Shown in pieces: positions 15,923 through 25,900 of a stretch of DNA of 26,923 nucleotides. The translations under genes were made by a program, and so were the position numbers. The notes beneath the pieces were generated by a model. The model saw only the letters and a program-made list of their open reading frames with translations, did not search any database and was not told where the DNA came from. Source of the stretch: Prevotellaceae bacterium UBA1726 (GTDB taxonomy: Bacteria > Bacteroidota > Bacteroidia > Bacteroidales > Bacteroidaceae); the NCBI GenBank assembly GCA_002316005.1, contig DCIM01000024.1, positions 1 through 26,923 of the forward strand, read 5' to 3'. The stretch's first letter is position 1; each line of letters opens with the position of its first letter.

Positions 15923-17401
15923 ATGCAATATCTCTTAGGATTAGACATTGGTTCGAGTTCAGTTAAAGCATCGCTTGTTGATGCTCAGAGTGGTGCCATC
16001 GTTGCACAGGATTTCATGCCAAAAGTGGAGCAACCAATCAAGGCCCTCAAGGCTGGTTGGGCAGAGCAGGAACCACAGATGTGGTATGAAAACATGAGTC
16101 AGGCTCTCGCTAACTGTATGAAGTCGTCAGGTGCAGAGGCTGCCGACATCAAGGCTATCGGTATCTCTTATCAGATGCACGGTCTTGTACTCGTTGACAA
16201 GAACCAGGAAGTTCTCCGTCCAGCAATTATCTGGTGTGACTCACGCGCTGTACCTTACGGTCAGAATGCATTCGACACACTCGGTGGTGACTTCTGTCTC
16301 TCACACTTATTGAACTCACCTGGTAACTTCACCGCAGCAAAACTCGCATGGGTTAAGGAGAACGAACCAGAACTCTTCGCTCAGGTTGACAAGCTCATGC
16401 TCCCTGGCGATTATATCGCAATGCGCCTGACTGGTGAGATAACAACAACAACCTCAGGTCTCTCAGAGGGTATGTTCTGGGATTTCCAGAATAATTGTGT
16501 CTCAAAGGAGCTCATGGAGCATTTCGGTTTCCCAATGAGTCTTATTCCTGAGATCGTGCCTACTTTCTCTGTTCAGGGTAAGGTAAGTGCAAAGGCAGCA
16601 GCTGAACTTGGTCTTGCTGAGGGCACTCCAGTATGCTACCGTGGTGGTGACCAGCCAAACAACGCTCTCTCGCTCAATGTAATGAAACCAGGTGAGATTG
16701 CTGCAACAGGTGGTACTTCTGGTGTTGTATATGGTGTGTTGGGCAAAATCAACTACGATCCACTTTCACGCGTCAATACTTTCGCACATGTAAACTATAG
16801 CAAGGAAGACACCCGTCTTGGTGTACTCCTCTGCATCAATGGTACTGGTATCCTCAATGCTTGGATGAAGCGTACTGTTGCTCCTGAGGGCATCGGCTAT
16901 GCCGATATGAACGACCTTGCAGAGACTGCTCCTGTAGGTGCAGAGGGTTTGAGCATCATCCCATTCGGTAACGGTGCTGAGCGTGTTCTGCAGAATGAGA
17001 ACCCAGGTGCAAGTGTTCATGGTATCAACTTCAACATCCACACAAAGGCTCACATGCTTCGTGCTGCACAGGAAGGTATTGCCTTCTCGTTCGCTTATGG
17101 TATGGAGATCATGCAGAACATGGGTATGGATGTAAAGACCATCAAGGCAGGTCATGCAAACCTCTTCCTCTCTCCATTGTTCCGCCGTACTCTTGCCAAT
17201 GTGACAGGCGCTACTATTGAACTTTATGAGACTGACGGTGCTGTAGGTGCTGCTAAGGGTGCTGGTATCGGTGCTGGCCTCTATAAGGATTCTGACGAGG
17301 CATTTGCTTCATTGAAGCACTTCGGCACAGTTGCGCCTGAAGCAGAAGTTGCAGAGTACAAGGCTGCTTACGAACGTTGGAAGGCATGTTTGGGCAAATA
17401 A
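15923..17401 (+). CDS. xylB: Xylulokinase
   Basis: 492 residues, the normal length for the FGGY carbohydrate-kinase family. The enzyme phosphorylates D-xylulose to xylulose 5-phosphate with ATP, feeding the pentose phosphate pathway. Evidence: the first ATP-site motif GLDIGSSSVKASLVD at 6-20; QMHGLVLVDKNQEVLRPAII, whose Met-His pair (85-86) matches the substrate-contact residues of xylulokinases; the IWCDSR motif; the catalytic-base region CYRGGDQPNNALSL with Asp243; the adenosine-side motif AATGGTSGVVYG; and the late FGGY-type segment beginning ELYETDGAVGAAKGAG. It is cytoplasmic. The gene for a xylose:H+ symporter follows 28 bases later, which strengthens the xylose assignment over other FGGY sugars. 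The expected xylose isomerase gene (xylA), often between these two in Bacteroidales, is absent from the window. Confidence 0.94.
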   Translation: MQYLLGLDIGSSSVKASLVDAQSGAIVAQDFMPKVEQPIKALKAGWAEQEPQMWYENMSQALANCMKSSGAEAADIKAIGISYQMHGLVLVDKNQEVLRPAIIWCDSRAVPYGQNAFDTLGGDFCLSHLLNSPGNFTAAKLAWVKENEPELFAQVDKLMLPGDYIAMRLTGEITTTTSGLSEGMFWDFQNNCVSKELMEHFGFPMSLIPEIVPTFSVQGKVSAKAAAELGLAEGTPVCYRGGDQPNNALSLNVMKPGEIAATGGTSGVVYGVLGKINYDPLSRVNTFAHVNYSKEDTRLGVLLCINGTGILNAWMKRTVAPEGIGYADMNDLAETAPVGAEGLSIIPFGNGAERVLQNENPGASVHGINFNIHTKAHMLRAAQEGIAFSFAYGMEIMQNMGMDVKTIKAGHANLFLSPLFRRTLANVTGATIELYETDGAVGAAKGAGIGAGLYKDSDEAFASLKHFGTVAPEAEVAEYKAAYERWKACLGK

Positions 17402-17429
17402 TCATCAATCACGAAAATAACTAAATTCT

Positions 17430-18884
17430 ATGTCTCAAAACCAAACAGGTAGCAAAAGCTATCTCTTTTCTATTGTGCTTGTGGCTGTAATCGGAGGTTT
17501 GCTCTTCGGTTATGATACTGCCGTGATTTCGGGTGCAGAGAAAGGCCTTCAGGCATTCTTCATGGGTGCTCAGGACTTCACCTACACTGACTTCTGGCAT
17601 GGTTTCACCAGTTCTTCAGCCCTCATCGGCTGTATCATCGGTAGTAGTCTTTCGGGCTTGCTCGCAAGTAACTTCGGTCGTAAGAAGACTCTTATCTTCG
17701 CTGGTATCATGTTCTTCATCTCTGCATGGGGTTCGATGTGTCCTGAGACAATGGTTCTCGCTAAAGGCGAACCAACACTGAACTTGCTTGTAGTATTCAA
17801 TATCTACCGTGTCATCGGTGGTGTCGGCGTAGGTCTTGCTTCGGCTGTATGCCCAATGTATATCGGTGAGATTGCACCATCCAACATCCGTGGTATGCTC
17901 GTTAGCTGGAACCAGTTCGCAATCATATTCGGTCAGTTGGTAGTTTACTTTGTAAACTTCTTCATCCTTGGCGATCATGTAGCACCACTTATCCAGAGCG
18001 TAGGCGAAGGTGTAAACGAAATCCTCAACATCAACGATGCACAGTGGAGCATCAACGAAGGCTGGCGTTATATGTTCGGTTCGGAGATGATTCCTGCAGG
18101 ATTGTTCGCCCTTCTCATCTGCTTCGTGCCTGAGACTCCTCGTTATCTTGCTTCTATCGGTGAGGACAAGAAGGCTGAGGGTATCCTTGCAAAGATCAAC
18201 GGTGCTGCAAAGGCTCAGGAAATTCTGAAGGACATCAAGGAGACAATGGTGGTGAAGACGGAACCAATCATGACTTATGGCTTCCTCTGCATCTTCGTAG
18301 GTATCATGCTTTCTGTATTCCAGCAGGCTGTAGGTATCAACGCTGTGCTCTACTTCGCACCTCGTATCTATGAGGCAATGGGCTTCAATAACCCGATGGT
18401 ACTCACTGTATTCAATGGTATCGTAAACCTCGGATTCACTTGCGTTGCTATCTTCACTGTTGAGAAACTCGGTCGTAAACCACTCCTCATCACAGGTTCG
18501 CTCGGTATGGCTATCGGTGCTATCGGTGTGGCTTGTACATTCGGCAACCCTAACATGCAGTTGCTTTGTATGGTATCAATCATGGTGTACTCTGCAAGCT
18601 TCATGTTCTCTTGGGGTCCTATCTGCTGGGTTCTCATTGCTGAGGTATTCCCTAACACTATCCGTGGAGGTGCTGTCGCTATCGCTGTTGCCTTCCAGTG
18701 GATTTTCAACTGGATTGTCTCAACATCGTTCGTGCCATTGGCAAACAGCCTCGGCTATTGGGTTGTTTACAGCATGTACGGCATCATCTGCGTCATTGCT
18801 GCAGTATTCGTTTGGAAGCTTGTTCCTGAGACAAAGGGCAAGACTCTCGAGGATATGACAAAACTCTGGAAGGGTAAGAAATAA
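17430..18884 (+). CDS. xylE: D-xylose:proton symporter, MFS sugar porter
   Basis: 484 residues, twelve predicted membrane segments, inner membrane. Sugar-porter signatures: GGLLFGYDTAVISGAEKGLQ in helix 1; NFGRKKTLIFAG in the loop between helices 2 and 3; a PMYIGEIAPSNIRG segment after helix 4; PETPRYL before the central loop; QQAVGINAVLYFAPRIYEAM in helix 7; EKLGRKPLLITG; and the closing PETKGKTLEDMTKLW. The QQ-x-x-GINA motif contacts the sugar in XylE and GLUT proteins. Clustering with xylulokinase, 28 bases upstream and in the same transcript, argues for xylose rather than glucose, arabinose or galactose, though porter specificity is not fixed by sequence. Translation ends just before a terminator region shared with the convergent transporter operon. 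Confidence 0.9.
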   Translation: MSQNQTGSKSYLFSIVLVAVIGGLLFGYDTAVISGAEKGLQAFFMGAQDFTYTDFWHGFTSSSALIGCIIGSSLSGLLASNFGRKKTLIFAGIMFFISAWGSMCPETMVLAKGEPTLNLLVVFNIYRVIGGVGVGLASAVCPMYIGEIAPSNIRGMLVSWNQFAIIFGQLVVYFVNFFILGDHVAPLIQSVGEGVNEILNINDAQWSINEGWRYMFGSEMIPAGLFALLICFVPETPRYLASIGEDKKAEGILAKINGAAKAQEILKDIKETMVVKTEPIMTYGFLCIFVGIMLSVFQQAVGINAVLYFAPRIYEAMGFNNPMVLTVFNGIVNLGFTCVAIFTVEKLGRKPLLITGSLGMAIGAIGVACTFGNPNMQLLCMVSIMVYSASFMFSWGPICWVLIAEVFPNTIRGGAVAIAVAFQWIFNWIVSTSFVPLANSLGYWVVYSMYGIICVIAAVFVWKLVPETKGKTLEDMTKLWKGKK

Positions 18885-18888
18885 AGGA

Positions 18889-18925
18889 CCCTCCCCCCGT
18901 CCCCTCCCTAAATGGAGGGGAGTAG
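18889..18925. other. C-rich inverted repeat after xylE
   Basis: Runs of C with short interruptions, then CCCTCC, loop CTAAAT, GGAGGG. It forms a short strong hairpin just past the xylE stop and may act with the next hairpin in 3' end formation. Confidence 0.5.
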
Positions 18926-18952
18926 ATACATCTACTTCGGGAGATATGAAAT

Positions 18953-18986
18953 AAAAAAGAGGATTGGTTCGCGCCAGTCCTCTTTT
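18953..18986. terminator. Bidirectional terminator between convergent operons
   Basis: AAAAGAGGATTGG, loop TTCGCG, CCAGTCCTCTTTT: a 13-base stem with one G-T wobble, flanked by A-runs on the left and T-runs on the right. It therefore carries a U-tract read from either strand, suiting its place between xylE (plus) and the transporter gene (minus). Confidence 0.88.
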
Positions 18987-19022
18987 CTTGTATTTATATA
19001 TTAATAATGTGTCGTCTAACCG

Positions 19023-19086
19023 TTAACCCATTAACCTGTTAACCTCTTAACCCTTTAACCCTTTAACCTTTTAACCTTTTAATCCT
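19023..19086. repeat. Tandem 8-bp repeat, TTAACCNN
   Basis: Seven units with an invariant TTAACC core start at 19023, 19031, 19039, 19047, 19055, 19063 and 19071. An eighth, altered unit (TTAATCCT) contains the stop codon of the transporter gene. The last two bases of each unit drift (CA, TG, TC, CT, CT, TT, TT). The array is read on the complement as GGTTAA units directly after the stop. Confidence 0.93.
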
Positions 19087-20020
19087 TTACCTCCTTATTC
19101 ATCGTTGCCTTGAACAACCTTGCTATCAATGCACCCGCCACATTGTGCCAGACGCTGAATATTGCACCAGGGACAGTGGCAAGTGCCATAGCCGAGAAAT
19201 GCTGATTTGCCAGTGTGCAAGCCAATCCTGAGTTCTGCATGCCCACCTCAATGCTTATCGCTGTACACTTCTTTCTGGAGAGCTTAAGCAGATAGCCAGT
19301 AGCAAAGCCAAAGGCAAAGCCGCACATATTGTGAAGGATAACCACGATGATTACCAACAGTCCGCATGTCATCAGTTTCTCTGCGTTTGCAGCCACTACA
19401 GCCGCCAGAATCATGGCAATAGCTATTGTGGAGAATGCTGGCAGATAAGGCGTTGCAGCCTTGCTCTGCTTTGGAAAGAATCTCTGGATGAGTAATCCCG
19501 CAATGATTGGAAGGATGACAACCTGGACGATACTCATGAACATTGACATAATGTCAACCTGCACCATTGTACCAGCCAAAAGCCACACAAGGAAAGGAGT
19601 CATGAATGGCGCGATGATTGTTGCTACACCAGTCATGCCCACAGACAAAGCAAGATCACCGCCAGCAAGATAAGTCATCACATTCGATGCTGTGCCACCT
19701 GGGCTGCAACCAACAAGGATGACACCAACGGCAAGTTCTGGAGGGAGGTTGAACACTCGTGCCAATAGCCATGCCAATGAAGGCATGATGAGAAATTGAG
19801 CCATACAGCCCACGATGATATCCTTAGGACGAGTGAACACCACCTTGAAGTCGTGAGCGTTCAGAGTCAATCCCATGCCGAACATCACCACTCCCAATAA
19901 TGGACTTATCCACGCAGTCTTTATGACACCAAAGACCCCAGGAAACGCTAATGACCCTATAGCGACTAAAAGCACTATCAGGGCCATCCAGCGACTAATG
20001 AAATTACAGATTCTTATCAT
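19079..20020 (-). CDS. Bile acid:sodium symporter (BASS/SBF) family transporter
   Basis: 313 residues, nine or ten hydrophobic segments, inner membrane. The family's two crossing-helix motifs are present: GCSPGGTASNVMTYLAGGDL with ALSV (about 104-128) and EVGMQNSGLACTLANQHF (about 257-274), along with GMGLTLNAHDF near residue 48. Members carry bile acids, organic anions, pantoate or pyruvate with sodium, and the substrate here cannot be assigned; bile acid itself should not be assumed. Its ATG overlaps the stop of the transglutaminase-like gene by four bases (ATGA, 20017-20020), so the two are translationally coupled. The stop codon lies in the 8-bp repeat array, with a bidirectional terminator beyond. 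Confidence 0.9.
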   Translation of the reverse strand: MIRICNFISRWMALIVLLVAIGSLAFPGVFGVIKTAWISPLLGVVMFGMGLTLNAHDFKVVFTRPKDIIVGCMAQFLIMPSLAWLLARVFNLPPELAVGVILVGCSPGGTASNVMTYLAGGDLALSVGMTGVATIIAPFMTPFLVWLLAGTMVQVDIMSMFMSIVQVVILPIIAGLLIQRFFPKQSKAATPYLPAFSTIAIAMILAAVVAANAEKLMTCGLLVIIVVILHNMCGFAFGFATGYLLKLSRKKCTAISIEVGMQNSGLACTLANQHFSAMALATVPGAIFSVWHNVAGALIARLFKATMNKEVKD

Positions 20021-22590
20021 TTGAGTTTTTTGATGACACTCATCAACTGTTCACCAAGGCCGATTGTATAACCCTGTGACATGAACACAACACGGTTGAA
20101 GGTGTCGGCGATGAGGAATACAGGACGGTTGTTATGCTTCAACTTCATCTGCTCCTTGATCTCAGCGAATATCTTACCATCTACATCAGTACCCCAGACA
20201 ACAGTGTTAGGCATGTTCTGGAATTCGCTCTTGTTGGTGAAGCGAGCCTTTTCCTCTTCGTTCTCGAAGAGAAGGACAATCTTCTGTCCCCACTTCTCGA
20301 GTTCAGGCTGACGCAATGCTATATCACGCAAGGCGTGGTTTGTAGGCTCTTCCACTGGGGCGATGATGCCGATGATGTAGTATCCGCGACCAGTAGTAGA
20401 AAGAATGCTCTTCACACCCTCGTTATCGTCGTTGTAGAGGTTCTCTGAGTTGAAGTTGCCGATAACCTTCACGCCCTCTTCACTCTCGCGCATCACAATC
20501 TTCGATGTTGTGGTTGCGTCATTTGAGATAGGGGCGAATTCAAGGTGGCAAAGTACGCTGCCGTCGGCCATACGAGTACCGCTCATGAGGATGTAGTTGC
20601 CTGTGTCAAGCTTTGTTCCGTCCTTAAGAAGACTGCTCCATGTGATACCATCTTCTGGGTAGTTAAGGAGTTGAGGAGTGCCATCAACCATCTTTGAGAT
20701 AGAGAAATGGCTGTAGTACTTAGGATCCTCGATATTTGCACCTTCTGTATATGTCGCGCGCAATGTACCCTGAGGTGTGGCAACCTGCTTGCCTGAAGTA
20801 GCCTCGAAAACAGCGTCAACCCATTGGTCGGCCTTGTTTCCACGCTGCCACTGAGTCTTTCCTGTTACCTCGTCAATGCGAGAGTAGATGCCAAGGCTGC
20901 GGGCCAAGGAAACAAAGAAGATATCGCGTGAGTGGGCGTCTGTTACGCGATGCTCATATACGCTCTTAGGACTCATACAGAGAGACTGAGGATTCCATTC
21001 GCTTTCGATACGGATATTCTTAGAAACCCACTTAACCAACTTCTGTGGATCCTTCTGCCACTTCTTCTGATCGGATTTGCTGATAGTGTTGAGGAAATAC
21101 GAGCGGTAAGGAGTCAGAAGTTCGTTGCTAACTCGCTGTGAGAGGTAGAAGGCATCGTTTGTTACATCCTCATTACCCGATGGTTTTGTGTTTGCGAATG
21201 CATCCTCAAGAACATTGGCAGTAACATCGCGAAGGTCCTTTGCTGAGAGGAAACGAAGGATATTCTCTGCATGACTTCCAGGATGACTGTTCAAGAAATT
21301 TTCTATTACAGAATAGTTTCCGCGTGAACCCTCAACGAACTTGTTGCCTTTGTGGAAGGTGTTGATGTAAGCCTGACGGATTGAGTCTTCACAGACAAAG
21401 CGAAGTTTATTAGCCTTGATTTGCTCTTCTGTCTGGAATGGCACGGTGTTACGCTCAACTGGAGGTACAAGGTCGATGTCAAAACTTCCAACAAAATCAT
21501 TTGGTTTGTCAAGCTTTATGATGACTGTTTCGTCTTTGCCTACAGTACACTTGCCGAAGCCGAACATACCATCCTTGCTTGCCCATACGAGGAAATCGCC
21601 CAAACCGGCAGAAATCTCCGAACGGCCTTGTTCGTCAGTTTGCTTGGTTGCAACAGAATAAAGTTCTGCATAGTTGTAAAGCTTATATTCAATCTTTGCA
21701 CCGGCTACAGGGTTGCCGTTCTTGTCAACAACCTGAATCTTAGCTACTTTCGCAGGAGCATAGTTCTTGATGATGTTGATTTCAGTGAAGCAATTTGTTA
21801 CACTCATCACCTCTTCCGGGCCATCATAACGACCAAACACCTTTGTGTGCATCAGCATACCGCGAGAAGCAGGAGCATTGAACCAACCGAGGTCGAGTAC
21901 AGCCTCAGGTTCGCAAGCTCCGAGGAAGTGCCACTCACCGTCAATCCAAACCTCTACCCATGCGTGGTTGTCGTCGGTGTGAGCCCAGCGAGGAGTGTAA
22001 ACCTGGCGAGCAGGAATACCAACAGAACGCATTGCTGCTACGCAGAATGTACTCTCTTCACCGCAGCGGCCTATGGCTGAACGAACTGCTGCAAGAGGGG
22101 CTTCTGTACGAGAATCGCTTGGCTGATAAGATACATGCTCATGACACCAGTGGTTCACTTCAAGTGCAGCGTCCTTCATAGACATTCCTTTTACACGATC
22201 TTTGATGTCGTTGAAGAAAATACGGCGCGCCTCGTCGAGATTCTCGTTGTTTATGCGTACAGGAAGTACGAAATGCATGAATTCACGCATTGGAATCTTT
22301 TGACCCCATGCAGTTTCCTTCTTAGCCTGAAGAGAAAGATCGACATTCATCTTCCAGAAATCACCATCATAATCGGTGATGTCGGAAATAGGCATGTAGG
22401 CATAAAGGAACTCCAGACAACGACGCTCCTCCGATGTAAGGTTTGTATTGAAGATCTGATAGTAACGATTGTCATTGAAAACGGCTTTGCGAGCCTCAAA
22501 GTCCTGATGAACATCTGCTTTTGCAGAAGCGGTGATGGCAAAACACCATCCCATAACCATCAGAAAACAAAAAGCTATGGATTTTTTCAT
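20017..22590 (-). CDS. Large exported transglutaminase-like protein, multi-domain
   Basis: 857 residues. The signal peptide (1 to about 23, ending TASA) is followed by a helical region. A transglutaminase core (about 140-250) has the catalytic Cys176 in AIGRCGEES and His209 in DDNHAWVEVW, and the acidic third member is probably in HFLGACEPE (Glu227). A carboxypeptidase-regulatory/Ig-like domain spans about 282-360 (IQVVDKNGNPVAGAKIEYKL). A second, degenerate transglutaminase-like segment (about 515-600) has WVSKNIRIESEWNP and DAHSRDIFFVSLARSLGIYS. It resembles the first domain's helix but carries Ala/His where the nucleophilic Cys should be. The last about 120 residues (PVFLIADTFNRVVFMSQGY then LMSVIKKL) look like a thioredoxin fold without CxxC. 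Such proteins may act as cysteine proteases or peptide amidases in the periplasm. It is coupled to the downstream BASS transporter by ATGA overlap. Confidence 0.88.
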   Translation of the reverse strand: MKKSIAFCFLMVMGWCFAITASAKADVHQDFEARKAVFNDNRYYQIFNTNLTSEERRCLEFLYAYMPISDITDYDGDFWKMNVDLSLQAKKETAWGQKIPMREFMHFVLPVRINNENLDEARRIFFNDIKDRVKGMSMKDAALEVNHWCHEHVSYQPSDSRTEAPLAAVRSAIGRCGEESTFCVAAMRSVGIPARQVYTPRWAHTDDNHAWVEVWIDGEWHFLGACEPEAVLDLGWFNAPASRGMLMHTKVFGRYDGPEEVMSVTNCFTEINIIKNYAPAKVAKIQVVDKNGNPVAGAKIEYKLYNYAELYSVATKQTDEQGRSEISAGLGDFLVWASKDGMFGFGKCTVGKDETVIIKLDKPNDFVGSFDIDLVPPVERNTVPFQTEEQIKANKLRFVCEDSIRQAYINTFHKGNKFVEGSRGNYSVIENFLNSHPGSHAENILRFLSAKDLRDVTANVLEDAFANTKPSGNEDVTNDAFYLSQRVSNELLTPYRSYFLNTISKSDQKKWQKDPQKLVKWVSKNIRIESEWNPQSLCMSPKSVYEHRVTDAHSRDIFFVSLARSLGIYSRIDEVTGKTQWQRGNKADQWVDAVFEATSGKQVATPQGTLRATYTEGANIEDPKYYSHFSISKMVDGTPQLLNYPEDGITWSSLLKDGTKLDTGNYILMSGTRMADGSVLCHLEFAPISNDATTTSKIVMRESEEGVKVIGNFNSENLYNDDNEGVKSILSTTGRGYYIIGIIAPVEEPTNHALRDIALRQPELEKWGQKIVLLFENEEEKARFTNKSEFQNMPNTVVWGTDVDGKIFAEIKEQMKLKHNNRPVFLIADTFNRVVFMSQGYTIGLGEQLMSVIKKLK

Positions 22591-22636
22591 AATTATGATA
22601 TTGTTTTTATTGTTGCTTAGATAAGGGGTTTGTCTG

Positions 22637-22666
22637 CAAAGATAATAAAAAATAATGATATAGCAA
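22637..22666 (-). promoter_or_regulatory. Promoter of the transglutaminase/BASS operon
   Basis: On the complement: TTG (22664-22666), 19 bases, TATCTTTG (22637-22644). Predicted start near 22630, leader about 40 bases. Confidence 0.75.
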
Positions 22667-22789
22667 TAATAAAAGTTGCGTTTTTTTCTTTTTCGTTATT
22701 TTTAGGTTCTGAGAGAGGCTTAATTGTTAAAAAATGGCAGTTTGTGCACATTTTATTAAAAATAATAATGTTTTTTCATTTTTTTTATA

Positions 22790-22797
22790 TAACTTTG
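22790..22797 (+). promoter_or_regulatory. Probable -7 element for SusC/SusD pair 3
   Basis: TAACTTTG matches TAnnTTTG exactly, but the position 19-20 bases upstream reads only AATG. A second match, TATTTTTG, is at 22813-22820. The weak -33 element suggests an activator may be needed (inference). The leader would be about 105 bases. Confidence 0.6.
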
Positions 22798-22909
22798 CAA
22801 CCAAATTTGCAGTATTTTTGTGATTTTCAAGTGGTTTTTGTCACTTTAGATTATATAGAATAGCAGGATAACTGTGGGAAAATAAAACAATAATTATATT
22901 ACAAACACA

Positions 22910-25900
22910 ATGAAATTTAGAAGATTATTACTTCTGCTGGTTATGTTTTGCGTAGGCGTGTGTATGTCATTTGCGCAGAACACGAAAGCGTCGGGTGTTG
23001 TCATCTCGGCTGAGGACAACCTTCCGATCATTGGTGCAACCGTTTCTGTTGTCGGTTCTAAGACAGCTACTGTTACCGATATGAACGGTAAGTTCTCAAT
23101 TGATGTTCCAGCAGGCAAGAAATTGCAGTTCTCTTTTATTGGCTGCAAGTCAACAACAATGTCTCCGAAGGCCAACATGAACGTTGTTCTTGAGTCGGAT
23201 GCACAGCAGGTAAACGAGGTTGTCGTTACTGGTATGCAGAAGATGGACAAGCGTTTGTTTACTGGTGCTTCAACAAAGGTTGATGCCGAGAAGGCAAAAT
23301 TGGATGGTGTGGCAGATATCTCTCGTTCTCTTGAGGGACGTGCTGCTGGTGTGTCGGTACAAAATGTATCAGGTACTTTCGGTACAGCTCCAAAGATCCG
23401 TGTTCGTGGTGCTACATCAATCTATGGTAGTTCAAAACCTCTTTGGGTTGTGGATGGCGTTATTATGGAAGATGTCGTAGAGGTTGAGGCTGATGCTCTT
23501 TCATCAGGTGATGCCAACACACTGATTTCTTCAGCTATCGCAGGTCTTAATGCAGATGATATCGAGTCTTTCCAGATTTTGAAGGACGGTTCTGCTACAT
23601 CTATCTATGGTGCACGTGCTATGGCTGGTGTCATCGTTGTTACAACCAAGAAGGGTAAGAGTGGTCAGAACCGCATCAGTTATACTGGTGAGTTTACAAT
23701 GCGTCTGAAGCCAAGTTATAGCCAGTTCAATATCATGAACTCACAGGATCAGATGTCAGTATACAAGGAAATGTATAACAGTGGTTTCTTCTCATTCGCT
23801 CGTTCTTATCGCGCATCAAGCTCAGGTGTATTTGGTAAGATGTATCATTTGATGAACCAGTATGACGAAACTTCTGGTACTTTCGGCCTTCCTAATACAG
23901 AGGAGGCAATGGCATCTTATCTCAAAAAGGCTGAGTATGCAAACACTGATTGGTTTGACCTCCTATTCTCAAACTCTATTCAGCAGAATCATTCTGTAAG
24001 TATGAGTACTGGTACTGATAAGGCTCAGTATTATACCTCGTTCTCTATTATGAACGATCCAGGTTGGACAAAGAGTAGCGATGTGAGCCGTTATACAATG
24101 AACATGAACGCTAACTACAACCTTAATTCAAAGGTAAGCGTTAACCTTATTGGTAATGGTAGCTATCGTAAGCAGAAGGCTCCAGGTACAAGTAACCGTA
24201 GTGTAGACCCTGTTTATGGTGAGGTAAGCCGTGATTTCGATATCAACCCATACTCGTATGCTTTGAATACATCTCGTACACTTGATCCAGACGAATATTA
24301 TATCCGCAACAATTCGGCATTCAATATTTTCCATGAGCTTGACAATAACTATATGGAACTCGATGTTGTTGACTTGAAGTTCCAGGGTGAGATTAAGTAC
24401 AAGCCAGTTCGTACTGTTGAACTCTCAGCTATCGGTGCATACAAGTTCTCTACAACTACACGTGCTACAAAGATAACCGAGTATTCAAATCAGGCTCTTG
24501 CTTTCCGTGCTATGGATGATGCTACAATGCGTGATTCCAACCCATGGCTTTATACTGACCCAGATGTGCTGAATGCACTTCCTGAAACAGTGCTCCCTAC
24601 TGGAGGTTTTTACAACGAGAACAAGAATAAGATGAATTCTTGGGACTTCCGTGCTACAGCTCAATATAATGATGCATTTGCCAATGATACACATATCGTA
24701 AACCTTTATGGTGGTATGGAGGTGAACGACATTGTTCGTTCCGCTTCTTCTTTCCAGGGTGTAGGTATGCAGTATGGCATGGGCTTGCTCGCAAACTATG
24801 ATTATAAGTACTTCAAGCAGGCAATTGAGGAGAACAACATCTACTATGGTCTCGGCAATGGCTACAACCGTGAGGTTTCATTCTTTGGCACAGGTACTTA
24901 TTCTTATAAAGGTCGCTATACTCTTAACGGAACAATGCGTTATGAAGGTTCTAACCGTCTTGGTAAAGCTACTTCTGCTCGTTGGTTGCCTACATGGAAT
25001 GTATCTGGAGCGTGGAATGCTCATGAAGAGCCTTGGTTCGAAAAGGTATTCAAGAATTCTTTGACTCATGCAACATTCAAGGCCAGCTACTCACTTACTG
25101 GTGATAAGCCTGCAGTAACAAACGCTCAGGTTATCATCAGCAGTTATACTCCTTGGCGTCCTTATTCGTCTGATCGTGAGTCAGGTCTCCAGATTGGTCA
25201 GTTCGCTAACGAGGATCTTACTTATGAGAAGAAGCACGAGCTCAACCTTGGTGTTGACCTCGGTTTCCTCAACAACCGTATCAATGTAACATTCGACTGG
25301 TACAAGCGTAATAACTACGATTTGATTGGTCCTAAGCGCACAACAGGTGTAGGTGGAACTATTTTGAAGTATGCTAACGTTGCTACAATGAAGTCGAACG
25401 GTGAGGAACTTTCTATCAGTACTCGCAACATCGTTACAAAGGACTTTAGTTGGACAACCGACTTCATCTTCTCTCATACAAAATCGGAGGTAACGAAGCT
25501 TGATGCAGAAAACCGTATCATTGATATGATTACTGGTTCTGGTTTCACAACTGAAGGCTATCCTTATCGTGCTTTGTTCTCTATTGACTTCCAAGGTCTT
25601 AACGAGTCGGGTCTTCCTACATTCATCAACGAAAGTGGTGAAAAGACGGTAAGTGACCTCTACTTCCAGTCATACGACCTCTCTCATCTTGTATACGAAG
25701 GTCCTACGGATCCAACAATCACAGGATCTTTCGGTAACATCTTCAAGTACAAAGGTTTGACTTTGAATGTATTCGTAACATATAGTGGTGGTAATGTGGT
25801 TCGTCTTGACCCAACTTTCTCTGCTGCTTATTCTGATCTCTATGCTATGCCACGAGAGTTCAAGAACCGTTGGACAAAGCCTGGTGATGAAAACTATACA

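Larger units (their letters stand above)
22591..22909. other. Divergent intergenic region
   Basis: 319 very AT-rich bases separating the minus-strand transglutaminase operon from SusC pair 3. It contains one promoter facing each way and no recognisable gene, RNA or long repeat. Confidence 0.8.

Noticed and set aside
19079..20020. Naming the transporter a bile acid transporter
   Set aside because: The family covers several organic anions and sequence motifs alone do not fix the substrate.
21421..22080. A 219-codon plus-strand frame opposite the transglutaminase gene
   Set aside because: It is antisense to conserved catalytic motifs, has no promoter or domain, and its composition is that of a shadow frame.
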